Positions 7,588-15,599 of a DNA stretch of 25,728 nucleotides are shown here, in pieces. The position numbers were made by a program, and so were the translations under genes. The notes below the pieces were generated by a model. The model saw only the letters and a list, made by a program, of their open reading frames with translations, was not told where the DNA came from and made no database searches. The stretch's first letter is position 1, and each line of letters begins with the position of its first letter. This DNA comes from a virus: the IMG/VR virus record IMGVR_UViG_3300036768_000186, positions 1 to 25,728 of that record; one strand, given 5' to 3'.

Positions 7588-8277
7588 ATGTCCGTTGCGG
7601 CTTTCCCTGTAGCATCCTTACCTGTAGCCGGAACCCCTGCGCCAGCGGTTCCGGTCAACACAAACGCAGGTATCCCATGGATGCGTGTGTGGGAGCCGCC
7701 GTTCTTTGCCGGGAACAGGCTTCATGTAGTTTACCACCCGACAAGCTTTTACGCGATAGCCCCACAAGAGTTTAATACCGGGCTTTCAGGAGCTCCATAC
7801 AACTATCCTTGGGAGCCGCCGCAGTTTCGGGGGAATAGACTTCCTGTTGGTCAGATGCCAACGGAGTTTGTGGTTCTCATCCCAGACACTCTGCCGGTCG
7901 GTATTGAGGGTATTGCCTTTTACAAAGCCTTCGACCAGCCGCCGCAACGTCGAACGCGGGTTGAGATTCAACAAACAGAATTCCGCGTTCTGATTCCAGA
8001 AACGCTGCCGGTTGGCATCTCCGGCATTGCTTGGATGAAGCCGTGGGAGCCGCCGTATTTCGCTCGGCGGACCGATCCGACAATTCATCCGCAGCCGGCC
8101 TACGGCACTCCGTCGTTCTTGCCTACGCCTGTTTCAGGCATGGCTTGGTATGTAGCGTTTGATCAGCCGAAGCAAAAGCGTGTTCCGGTTTGGTCAATGT
8201 CAACGTCCTTCTATATCCCCGCCAACACGCAATGGAAGGGCTATTACAGCATCCGAATATTTGGCGGTATTCGGTAA
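7588..8277 (+). CDS. Protein of five tandem WEPP/FDQP repeats
   Basis: This 229-residue protein (231 if it starts at the GTG at 7582) has an Ala/Pro/Val-rich leader and then five copies of a 35-40-residue unit. Each begins Gly, small residue, aromatic, and contains W-E-P-P or F-D-Q-P, then an Arg/Lys-rich stretch, an aromatic strand and often IPxTLPVGI. The repeats read WEPPFFAGNRL, WEPPQFRGNRL, FDQPPQRRTRV, WEPPYFARRTD and FDQPKQKRVPV. It ends in KGYYSIRIFGGIR. There is no cysteine pattern, membrane helix or enzyme motif. I prefer the ATG at 7588; the GTG at 7582 overlaps the previous stop and is also possible. It sits between the fibre block and the tail tube. The family and function are not known to me. 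Confidence 0.72.
   Translation: MSVAAFPVASLPVAGTPAPAVPVNTNAGIPWMRVWEPPFFAGNRLHVVYHPTSFYAIAPQEFNTGLSGAPYNYPWEPPQFRGNRLPVGQMPTEFVVLIPDTLPVGIEGIAFYKAFDQPPQRRTRVEIQQTEFRVLIPETLPVGISGIAWMKPWEPPYFARRTDPTIHPQPAYGTPSFLPTPVSGMAWYVAFDQPKQKRVPVWSMSTSFYIPANTQWKGYYSIRIFGGIR
7669..8241 (+). repeat. Five tandem protein-level repeats, 35-40 codons each
   Basis: Units lie at 7669-7788, 7789-7908, 7909-8022, 8023-8136 and 8137-8241. Identity is clearest at protein level. Units 1, 2 and 4 carry WEPP; units 3 and 5 carry FDQP. Units 2 and 3 share VLIPxTLPVGI almost exactly. DNA identity between units is only partial, which suggests old duplication and divergence, not recent slippage. Confidence 0.75.
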
Positions 8278-8291
8278 TGAAAGGAGAGACT

Positions 8292-8453
8292 ATGGACTTC
8301 GGGAAAATCCTGACCCTGCTTCAGGTAATTGAAACGGCGGACAAGCATGGTTTGCTTTTCAAGCATATCTCCGCTGCTGCGCGGAAGGAGCTTGAGAAGT
8401 TTGAGGAACCGGTTGCGGAGCCTAAGCTTCCATTTAGTGGGGTTGGAAAATGA
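8292..8453 (+). CDS. Small hypothetical protein
   Basis: This 53-residue protein begins MDFGKILTLLQVIETADKHG and is mostly amphipathic helix, ending in a Pro-rich tail (VAEPKLPFSGVGK). I place the start at the ATG at 8292 because an AAGGAGAG ribosome binding site lies just upstream. In-frame ATGs upstream would overlap the previous gene by up to about 90 bases. Its stop overlaps the start of the next tiny gene (ATGA). Small helical proteins in this slot, before tail tubular protein A, occur in related phages without a known role. Confidence 0.7.
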   Translation: MDFGKILTLLQVIETADKHGLLFKHISAAARKELEKFEEPVAEPKLPFSGVGK

Positions 8454-8569
8454 CCAGTACTCGCGACGGCGGGAAACCTGTGGTGAAAAATCTTCCTTAC
8501 CCAGCGCCGCAGGGACCGAAGAACAACAGCACGAATTACGGCAATTGCGGTTCTCAACGTAAAGGCTAA
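8450..8569 (+). CDS. Tiny basic protein, 39 residues
   Basis: An ATG at 8450 overlaps the previous stop as ATGA and opens a frame of 39 codons, ending at a TAA three bases before the next ATG. The product starts MTSTRDGGKPVVKNLPYPAP and ends in GNCGSQRKG. It is Gly/Pro/Asn-rich and basic, with one cysteine. The exact fit between two coupled genes and the normal codon use support it as real. Short proteins with a similar RDGGKPVVKNLP start occur in phage tail regions. Function unknown. Confidence 0.65.
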   Translation: MTSTRDGGKPVVKNLPYPAPQGPKNNSTNYGNCGSQRKG

Positions 8570-8572
8570 GAC

Positions 8573-9703
8573 ATGGTAGACAAGACCGACATCGTGAATA
8601 TGGCTCTGCAAACGATCGGAACCCGTACCACGGTGACGGCTGCGGAGCTTGCGAATGAAACTTCCAACGAAGCTATTCAAGCGAACCTTGTCTACGAGCG
8701 GTATCGGGATGAGCTTTTGCGGATGGCTCCTTGGGATTGTGCGCTTAAGACCGCTGATCTTGTCTACATCACCTCATTGCCGGGGACGGCCGAGAATACG
8801 TCCCCGGCGACAAGCCAATGGCAGTACGGTCAACCATCACCGCCGTGGAGTTATGAATATCAGTATCCGGCGGATTGCCTTAAAGCTTGCTGGATCCTTC
8901 CGGGATCGAACAGCGGTTGGTCCGGCGGAGTGCCGATTACAACGGCGGTGACTGGTCGGCCTTCGACTTGGTACAAAGGCCCGCCGGTTAAGTTTAAGGT
9001 GCACACGGATAACTTTTATTACGTTACAGGAGTGTCAGTTGTTTCGGGCGGTTCGGGTTATGCTGTCGGTGATGTGCTTCAAGTCGGTGGGCTTTCGCCG
9101 AGTCAGGTGCCGGACGGCAACCCGCCGATTGGGGCGCCGGTGCTTGTGAGGGTAACTGGCGTTGGTGCCTCCGGCGCGGTTCAGACGGTGGAGATCCTAA
9201 ATCAAGTCCACGGCGCTAATCCAGTTGTCGGCGGCAGCTATTTTGCGCCTCAGACCGGCAACCAACCGGCGGTGGTTCAATGGCGGTATAGGCTTCCGTC
9301 GACCACAGGTTCATCTGCAAGCTTCTCACTGACATGGGCTTCGGCTCCGTCGCCGCAGCGCGTGATTTTGACAAACCAGTCAAAGGCGGTCTTGGCGTAT
9401 ATCCAACGGGTCGAGAACCCGAATGTGATGGACGATCTGTTCCTGCGGGCATGGATAAATCTGCTTGGCGCGGGGCTGTGCATGGCGTTGACTGGGGACA
9501 AGTCACTTGCAAACGGGAGGATTCAGCTTGCCAATGAGGCGATTCTTGAGGCGAGGAAAGCCGACGGAAATGAAGGTCTGACCGTTAATGATGTGACGCC
9601 TGACTGGCTTCGGGCTAGAGGGCTTACCTACCCGGACGTGAATATTGGTTTAACCGGCCCTGATACAGCGTATGATTGGGGCGGGCTTTGGGCTAGTTGG
9701 TGA
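8573..9703 (+). CDS. Tail tubular protein A (T7 gp11-like adaptor) with inserted domain
   Basis: This 376-residue protein is the ring that joins portal to tail nozzle. The N-terminal half fits the family: DIVNMALQTIGTRTTVT, NLVYERYRDELLRMAPWDCALK, then YQYPADCLKACWI. The C-terminal helical part resumes at about residue 260 with RVILTNQSKAVLAYIQRVEN, DDLFLRAWINLLGAGLCMALTGD and ANEAILEARKADGNEG. Between them, residues about 151-255 form an extra beta region (VSVVSGGSGYAVGDVLQVGG, RVTGVGASGAVQTVEIL) not present in the basic fold. T7 gp11 is about 196 residues, so the insertion explains much of the added length. The next gene is tail tubular protein B, as in T7. The start follows AAAGG in the preceding gene's end. 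Confidence 0.87.
   Translation: MVDKTDIVNMALQTIGTRTTVTAAELANETSNEAIQANLVYERYRDELLRMAPWDCALKTADLVYITSLPGTAENTSPATSQWQYGQPSPPWSYEYQYPADCLKACWILPGSNSGWSGGVPITTAVTGRPSTWYKGPPVKFKVHTDNFYYVTGVSVVSGGSGYAVGDVLQVGGLSPSQVPDGNPPIGAPVLVRVTGVGASGAVQTVEILNQVHGANPVVGGSYFAPQTGNQPAVVQWRYRLPSTTGSSASFSLTWASAPSPQRVILTNQSKAVLAYIQRVENPNVMDDLFLRAWINLLGAGLCMALTGDKSLANGRIQLANEAILEARKADGNEGLTVNDVTPDWLRARGLTYPDVNIGLTGPDTAYDWGGLWASW
8779..8808. other. Perfect 10-bp GC-rich hairpin within the adaptor gene
   Basis: Arms GCCGGGGACG (8779-8788) and CGTCCCCGGC (8799-8808) pair perfectly around a ten-base loop, and a T·G pair can extend the stem. It lies inside the coding sequence for residues LPGTAENTSPAT. No T-run follows. 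It may slow ribosomes at a domain boundary or only reflect codon choice. Confidence 0.5.
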
Positions 9704-9708
9704 CGCAG

Positions 9709-12507
9709 ATGAGCAACCCGGTAATTCAAGCGACATTTAACGGCGGTGAGTTTAGCCCGTTTCTTTATGCGCGGGTTGACTTGCAGAAGTATCGGCAAGG
9801 CGCGGCGTTGCTTGAGAATTTCTTCGTTGATTACCGTGGTGGAGCTAGCACAAGGCAGGGCACGCGGTATGTCTTGCAGGCGTGGAAGTCAAACAAGCCG
9901 GTTCGTATTATCCCGTTCCAGCCAAGCTTTGTACTTGGTTACATCCTTGAGTTTGGCGATTACTACATGCGGCCCTTTTACAACGGCGCGCCTATACTTG
10001 AAACGGCCGTTGCCGTTACCGGAGCGACACAGGCAAACCCGTGCGTTATCACTGTCACGAACAGCTGGTCGGTTGGGGATTGGATTTACATCTCCGGCGT
10101 CGGCGGGATGACGCAGCTTAACAAACAGTATTTCAGGGTTAACGCCCGGACAGCAACAACTGTCACGCTTGGTGATCTGCAAGGGAATCCGGTTGACTCA
10201 ACGGCATTCTCAGCTTTCTCTGGAGCAGGAACAGCGGCGAGGGTTTATACGATAACGTCGCCGTACGCGGCAGCTGATCTTGCCTTGATTAAGTTCGCGC
10301 AGAATGTGAACTCGTTGATAATCTGTCATCCGAATTACACTCCTTACGCGCTAAACTTTGTTTCGAACACAAACTGGAGTTTTAGCCCGATTAGTTTTGT
10401 TGCTGGTATCCCGGCGCCAACTGGTGTGGCGGTTACAACATCGTTATCTGCGGGCAGTGTAAACTACGCGTATATTGTGACGGCGGTTAATTCATCTGGC
10501 GAAGAAAGCCCGCCGTCGATTCCTGGAACGCTTAACAGCCGGCAAGATTTGCGGTCGGTTGCAGGCACAAATACTGTTACTTGGGCTGCTGTTTCGGGCG
10601 CCGTCTCTTACAACGTTTACAAAGCAATGCCAACCTACGGCGGTGTTGTTGCTTCTGGTGTTCAGTATGGGTATATCGGCACGGTTACTGGAACAACTTT
10701 ACAGGACAGTAACATCACACCGGATTTTTCTATCTCGTACCCGGTGACCAGAAATCCGTTTGGCGGCTCTGGTGTGTCTTCTGTTACGGTGACGAATCAA
10801 GGGTCGTATAACGCTCCTGGGCCTACTGTTTCTTTTTCGGCCCCGACGTCCGGCACAACTGCGACAGGTATTTGTGTTTTCACCGCGATTGGGACTTATG
10901 ATTTGGTTGGTGGTTCTGGTTGGGCCGGCACGGTGGGGCAGGTTATTTCGCTCGGTTATGGGGTTAAAATCCGGATTAATTCTGTCTCTGGAGCCGGAGC
11001 CATTACAAGTATTTCGCTTGTAGACGGTGGGTATTCTCTTGGTGCAATCCCGGATAATCCGTTCTACATCGGCAGCGGTGCGCGGGTTAATTTGAATTGG
11101 GGCGTTTTAGCAGTCAACATAATCAACCCCGGCTCAGGGTATACCGCACCACCAACGGTCACGTTTTCAAGCGGCACCGCAGCGGCCACAGCGACTATAG
11201 GATCAAGCTCGCTTGGCAATCCATCTGTACCGGGTTTTGCGCAGCAACGTTTGTGGCTCGGGAACCAACAACTGGCCCCGCAAACGTTCCATGTCTCGCA
11301 GCCAGGGAATTTTTACAATTTCAATATCTCATCCCCGATACAAGCTTCTGACGCGATTGAGTCAACGCTGTCCTCCGGTGTGTTGAACGAGATCAAGGCG
11401 ATGATTGCGCAACAAGCGGGGATGATAATTCTTACGAATAACTCGGCGTGGCTCATTACCGGCGGTCAGCCGGGGTCGGCTATTACACCAATTAACGTGA
11501 CTGGCAACCCACAAAGTTGGATCGGCTCGAACGATGTGCCGCCGATTGTTGTGAACCATGATATTCTTTTTGTGCAGTCGAAGGGATCGGCTGTTCGGAA
11601 TATGTCCTACAACTTCTATACTAACGTTTATACCGGCACTGACATTTCTGTTATGTCTAGCCATCTGTTCTACGGCCATCAAATTGTGGAATGGGCTCTT
11701 GCGTTGGAGCCTTTCAAGTTGATTTGGGCTGTGCGAGATGACGGGGCTTTGCTTACGCTGACCTTTATCAAAGAGCAGGAGTTTATCGCTTGGTCACATC
11801 ATACAACGCAGGGTTTGTTCAAGTCGATTGCAGCGATTGTTGAGCCTGTCAGCGGTGTGTACAACGATGCTGTCTACGTCGTTGTACAACGAACGCTGAA
11901 CGGATCGCCGGTGCAATATATCGAACGATTTGTTGATCGTACTTTCCCGGCTGGGCGGGTCAGCGCTTGGTCTGTCGATTGTGGGCTTCAGTATAACTCG
12001 ACACCAACCACAACATTTTCTGGAGCGCAGCACCTTGCCGGGATGACGGTTACTGGCGTAGCTGACGGGGAAGTGATTGAACCGTTTGTAATGCCAGCGA
12101 GCGGTACGTTCACACTGCCGGCAGCGGCTGGCGTTGTCACAATCGGGTTGCCTTTCACAGCGAAGCTCAAGACCCTTGCCATTGACATTGGCGATCCGAC
12201 GATACAGGGTAAGCTTAAGAAGATACCAGACGTTACCGTTCGCTGCGTTGACACGCTCGGGATTAAGATCGGATCAAACTTTGATCGGCTTGTGCCAATG
12301 AAAGACTTCCAGATCGGGCAGGTATCCGGCGCGTTGTCTGGGCAGGACTCGCAGGTTGTCACGGATTTGGTCACTGGTGACGGTATCACAGTGCTTGATC
12401 CAACCTACACGTTGCCGGGGCAGTATTGTATTCAGCAAGATAAACCGTACCCAGCAACGATCCTTGGTGTTATTCCAAACCTTGTTTTGGGAGATACCGC
12501 GCGATGA
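9709..12507 (+). CDS. Tail tubular protein B (T7 gp12-like nozzle), enlarged
   Basis: This 932-residue protein forms the tail nozzle through which DNA leaves. Family marks are ATFNGGEFSPFLYARVDLQK, LLENFFVDYRGGASTRQGT, YILEFGDYYMRPF, then FAQQRLWLGNQQLAPQTFHV, FNISSPIQASDAIE, IILTNNSAWLI and QYIERFVDR. Residues about 100-180 resemble an FCCH-like beta module (GDWIYISGVGGMTQLNKQYF). Residues 235-345 look fibronectin III-like (PTGVAV, VNYAYIVTAVNSSGEESPPS, YNVYKAMPTYGG). Residues 352-505 carry repeats of the GSGY type (VTVTNQGSYNAPGPTVSFS, NIINPGSGYTAPPTVTFS). I chose the ATG at 9709, six bases after the previous stop; TTG at 9697 and GTG at 9700 are in-frame alternatives that overlap it. T7 gp12 is about 794 residues, so the extra length matches the inserts. 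Confidence 0.87.
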   Translation: MSNPVIQATFNGGEFSPFLYARVDLQKYRQGAALLENFFVDYRGGASTRQGTRYVLQAWKSNKPVRIIPFQPSFVLGYILEFGDYYMRPFYNGAPILETAVAVTGATQANPCVITVTNSWSVGDWIYISGVGGMTQLNKQYFRVNARTATTVTLGDLQGNPVDSTAFSAFSGAGTAARVYTITSPYAAADLALIKFAQNVNSLIICHPNYTPYALNFVSNTNWSFSPISFVAGIPAPTGVAVTTSLSAGSVNYAYIVTAVNSSGEESPPSIPGTLNSRQDLRSVAGTNTVTWAAVSGAVSYNVYKAMPTYGGVVASGVQYGYIGTVTGTTLQDSNITPDFSISYPVTRNPFGGSGVSSVTVTNQGSYNAPGPTVSFSAPTSGTTATGICVFTAIGTYDLVGGSGWAGTVGQVISLGYGVKIRINSVSGAGAITSISLVDGGYSLGAIPDNPFYIGSGARVNLNWGVLAVNIINPGSGYTAPPTVTFSSGTAAATATIGSSSLGNPSVPGFAQQRLWLGNQQLAPQTFHVSQPGNFYNFNISSPIQASDAIESTLSSGVLNEIKAMIAQQAGMIILTNNSAWLITGGQPGSAITPINVTGNPQSWIGSNDVPPIVVNHDILFVQSKGSAVRNMSYNFYTNVYTGTDISVMSSHLFYGHQIVEWALALEPFKLIWAVRDDGALLTLTFIKEQEFIAWSHHTTQGLFKSIAAIVEPVSGVYNDAVYVVVQRTLNGSPVQYIERFVDRTFPAGRVSAWSVDCGLQYNSTPTTTFSGAQHLAGMTVTGVADGEVIEPFVMPASGTFTLPAAAGVVTIGLPFTAKLKTLAIDIGDPTIQGKLKKIPDVTVRCVDTLGIKIGSNFDRLVPMKDFQIGQVSGALSGQDSQVVTDLVTGDGITVLDPTYTLPGQYCIQQDKPYPATILGVIPNLVLGDTAR

Positions 12508-12908
12508 AGGTTTTGCTAACTCAGGTGGGGTTAGATGACGTTATCGGCGCAGTGCCTGAGGAGCACCGAAAGCAGTTCTATGACTGCGCCAACACGTCTC
12601 GGCAACTTTGGGTTGGGCTTATCGAAGGCAACGTTGTTTGTGTCTGGGGTTTGATCCCGCCGACGCTTTTGAGCTCGCGAGCGTATCTGTGGCTTTACAC
12701 AACAGATAACCTCGACGGGAATGAGTTTCTCTTTGTTCGGCACAGCCAGCGCGCGATTGAAGAGATGTTGAAGGAGTATTCGGTTATTTACGGACATACT
12801 GAGCCAGGCTTGCCGCGCACGCATAGATGGCTGCGTTGGCTTGGTGCTCAGTTTGGGGAACAACAGAACGGTCTAATTCCTTTTGAGATAAGGAAGAAAG
12901 ATGGCTAG
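12504..12908 (+). CDS. T7 gp13-like internal virion / GNAT-like protein
   Basis: This 134-residue protein has the strand-helix order of a small acetyltransferase-like fold: an N-terminal strand and helix, LWVGLIEGNVVCVWGL, LLSSRAYLWLYTT, a long helix (HSQRAIEEMLKEYSVIYGHTE) and a final RWLRWLGAQFGEQQNGLIPF. The last motif, R-x-L-R-W-L-G-A, is typical of the gp13/DUF2833-type proteins that precede gp14 in T7-like late modules. A clear acetyl-CoA loop (Q/RxxGxG/A) is not visible, so enzymatic activity is doubtful. Its start overlaps the previous stop (ATGA), and its end overlaps the next gene by eight bases. Role in virion assembly is inferred from position. Confidence 0.68.
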   Translation: MKVLLTQVGLDDVIGAVPEEHRKQFYDCANTSRQLWVGLIEGNVVCVWGLIPPTLLSSRAYLWLYTTDNLDGNEFLFVRHSQRAIEEMLKEYSVIYGHTEPGLPRTHRWLRWLGAQFGEQQNGLIPFEIRKKDG

Positions 12909-13440
12909 TCCAGCTGTACTTACGACAACATCAATTCTGAGCTCCGCTGCTGGCGGGCTCATAGGCGCGCTTGGCTCGTGGCAGAGCGGTAAGGCAAGAG
13001 CATCTGCGTACCAGTTTCAGGCTGGTATCTCGCGAATGAATGCGGAGATTAATCGAAGAAACGCACAGAACGTGCTGGAGACCGGGGATCAGGAATTGCT
13101 GAGCCTCGGCCGAAGGCAGGCGCAGCAGATGGGGCAGATCAAAGCCGCGCAGGCAGCTAGCGGGCTTGATATGAATTCAGGCACGGCGGTAGCGGTGCGT
13201 GAAAGCCAAGAGATGTTGAACCGCGAGGATCAACAAAGGCTGGCTTCGCAGACAGCGAGGAAGGCTTATGCTTACAACGTTGCCGCTGCCGGTGACCTAG
13301 CGCAGGCAGCGTTGTATGATTCGGCAGCGATTAACGCCAGAAAAGAAGGCAAGCTTGGGGCTCTGACTTCGCTTATCTCTGGCGCAACGTCTGTCAGCAG
13401 TAAGTGGCTTCAAGCCTCTCAATACGGAGTATACGGCTGA
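12901..13440 (+). CDS. T7 gp14-like internal virion protein B
   Basis: This 179-residue protein begins with a small-residue hydrophobic stretch (SILSSAAGGLIGALGSWQSG) able to insert in membranes, then long Ala/Gln-rich helices (AYQFQAGISRMNAEINRRNAQ, RRQAQQMGQIKAAQAASGLDM). This is the composition and order of gp14-type ejection proteins, which leave the virion first and form the channel in the outer membrane. The motif SGLDMNSGTAVAVRESQEML is typical of the group. Length is close to T7 gp14 (196 residues). It lies exactly between the gp13- and gp15-like genes. Its stop overlaps the next ATG (TGATG), indicating coupled translation. Confidence 0.82.
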   Translation: MASPAVLTTTSILSSAAGGLIGALGSWQSGKARASAYQFQAGISRMNAEINRRNAQNVLETGDQELLSLGRRQAQQMGQIKAAQAASGLDMNSGTAVAVRESQEMLNREDQQRLASQTARKAYAYNVAAAGDLAQAALYDSAAINARKEGKLGALTSLISGATSVSSKWLQASQYGVYG

Positions 13441-15599
13441 TGCCTCAGGTTCCTTACACAGGCACGAATACAGTTTCGGCCACGTCGGTATCGACACCGG
13501 GCATTAACACCCGCGCAATGCCTGAGGCGTGGGGTTCTAATGTTGGTGAGGGCAACCAACGCCTTGGGCGGCAGCTTGAAGCTACCGGCGATGAGATTTT
13601 TCAGCGCGCGATACAGCTTCAGGCGGTGGCGAATGACGCTGCTGCAAAGGAGGCGGAAGCTCAGTGGATTGAGCAATCCGCAGATTTGCATGTTGAGTTT
13701 AAATCGCTGAAAGGCCAAGCCGCGGTTGATGCTCGGCCAGCGCATATTGAGAAGCTACGTGAGCTTCGGGAGAGGATTCGAGAAAGTCTTCCGAATGACA
13801 TGGCGCGGAAGATTTACGACGGAACGACGCGACAGTCATTTGCCAGGTCGGCCTTCAGCGCGGCGGAGTATGCAGCGACGCAGCTGGATCAGTATCGCAA
13901 GACGGCGGATAAGGCAACGCTTGAAGCTTACCGGAATAAAGTTGATCGGCTGCCGGATGATCCGAGCGTTATTGAAGAAGCTATTGCCGCTTCGGATTCA
14001 GTCATCAACGGCCTTGGACGCCTTGATGGATTGCCTGAGCAAGAGATCGAGAATAAAAAGGCAGGTTTCCGTAGCGAGCTTTGGCGGACGAAGATCGATG
14101 CTTTGGCGAGGAAGGATCCAGAAGCGGCATCGGAGTTGCTATCCCGCGCCCGCGAGAAAGGAGAAATCCAAGGATCGGATTACCAAAAGACTTTGGTAAC
14201 GGTGCAGTCGCAGCTTCGCACGCGCGGGGCGAAGATGATCACGGCCGCGGTGAGCGAGGGTTGGGCGCCGTATATGAAGCCGGAGTACATCGCCCGGGCG
14301 GACGGTGTTGAGACGGCGTTGATTGATGTTGTGAAGGAAGCTCAACGCGCGAATCCTGATTTGGAGTTTATCATTGGCCATGAAGGCGGGCGGCGCAGCC
14401 AAGAGACACAGGACCGGCTGGTGGCGGAAGGAAAGAGCCAGACGCGGAACTCGCAACATCTCGCCGGGCGCGCTGTTGATCTGTTGCCGCTGAAAGATGG
14501 CAAGGTCGCTGGGCGTGACGGAGAGCTTGTCAAGCGCGTTGAGCGGGCGATGTATGAGGCTGCGGAACGCCTTGGCGTGAAGTTGTCGGATAGGCGGATC
14601 CCGTGGGACCTTGGGCATTTTGAATTGGCAAAGGACTTCGATACCGCGGCTTATGAAAGCCCGAGAAAGGCTGAGCCGGTCGAGGAGCAAGAGGCGAGGG
14701 CGAGGGAGTACGCGCAAAAGACGGGTGGCGCTGATCCGCTTTATCCAGAGTATGTATCGAGCGCGGTGGTTGCGAAGCATCGCCGGGATAAAGCGCTTGT
14801 GGAGATGAAGAACAACACGAACCGGATTAAGCTCGACGAGTATATCTACGGCATTGCCACCGACGGAGTGAAGCCGCGGGACCTCGATGAATTGCGCGCA
14901 ATGGGCGGTGAGGCGATTTCAGGTATCTTGGACTCGATGGACGCAACGCAGCTGCGCGGGGTCATGGCGAAGCTTGCGAAGAATGACAAGGAACAGCTTG
15001 TTGCGGATTCCAAGCTTGAGTACGTGAACCTGGTTGGGCTTGCTGAGACGGACCCGTTGAAGTTTGTTAACACGGACCTAGGTGAGTATAGACTGACCGA
15101 CGAGGATCGGAAGAAGCTACTGCTGTTGCAGCAGAAGAAGTTGAAGAACGCGGAGCAATCCCCGCGTACAGCTTGGGCTCTGCAACAGCTCATGCCGATG
15201 TTGTCGGCGGCCGGGATCAAGAACTCCGGAAGCGAGACGAAGAAAAAGCAGTTTCAAATGTTCAATGGCGCGTTGCATGTCGCGATCGAGGAGTGGCAGG
15301 ATATTCATGGCAAGGCCCCGACGGCTAAGGAAATCATCAATGAGATCGGCCCGCGGCTATTGCATGAAGTGTCTGTGCCTGGAACGATCTTTGGCGATGT
15401 TTGGCCGTCGAAGGTTAGAACGTTTAACCTTCCGGTGCCGAATGAGTTCAAGAAGAAGCTTGAGGAAGCGGCTTCCGCTGAGGGTGTGCCGGTGAATGAT
15501 ACGTTGATACAGCGAGCGTACCTGCGTCAGCTGTACCGGGAGATGTGGGGCGGTAAGAAGGAAGGCAAAGGTGACGGATTATCTAAAGCTTCTCAATGA
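13440..15599 (+). CDS. T7 gp15-like ejection protein with embedded M15 peptidase domain
   Basis: This 719-residue protein is mostly helical, and its size and place match T7 gp15 (747 residues), a periplasmic tube component of the ejection machine. Residues about 285-405 are different: they hold an M15 zinc peptidase core, with EFIIGHEGGRRSQETQDRLV, SQHLAGRAVDLLP and WDLGHFEL. The zinc ligands are predicted as His340, Asp347 and His393, all present, so it should be active against peptide cross-links. This gives the virion a cell-wall-cutting activity during DNA entry. The remaining parts are charged helices. The ATG at 13440 overlaps the previous stop; an in-frame ATG at 13404 would overlap that gene by 37 bases. 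The 3' end overlaps the next gene by 29 bases. Confidence 0.83.
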   Translation: MPQVPYTGTNTVSATSVSTPGINTRAMPEAWGSNVGEGNQRLGRQLEATGDEIFQRAIQLQAVANDAAAKEAEAQWIEQSADLHVEFKSLKGQAAVDARPAHIEKLRELRERIRESLPNDMARKIYDGTTRQSFARSAFSAAEYAATQLDQYRKTADKATLEAYRNKVDRLPDDPSVIEEAIAASDSVINGLGRLDGLPEQEIENKKAGFRSELWRTKIDALARKDPEAASELLSRAREKGEIQGSDYQKTLVTVQSQLRTRGAKMITAAVSEGWAPYMKPEYIARADGVETALIDVVKEAQRANPDLEFIIGHEGGRRSQETQDRLVAEGKSQTRNSQHLAGRAVDLLPLKDGKVAGRDGELVKRVERAMYEAAERLGVKLSDRRIPWDLGHFELAKDFDTAAYESPRKAEPVEEQEARAREYAQKTGGADPLYPEYVSSAVVAKHRRDKALVEMKNNTNRIKLDEYIYGIATDGVKPRDLDELRAMGGEAISGILDSMDATQLRGVMAKLAKNDKEQLVADSKLEYVNLVGLAETDPLKFVNTDLGEYRLTDEDRKKLLLLQQKKLKNAEQSPRTAWALQQLMPMLSAAGIKNSGSETKKKQFQMFNGALHVAIEEWQDIHGKAPTAKEIINEIGPRLLHEVSVPGTIFGDVWPSKVRTFNLPVPNEFKKKLEEAASAEGVPVNDTLIQRAYLRQLYREMWGGKKEGKGDGLSKASQ

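Noticed and set aside
7628-7654. 8-bp inverted repeat CCGGAACC...GGTTCCGG near the start of the repeat protein gene
   Set aside because: Stems of this length are expected by chance in a window this size, and no T-run follows.
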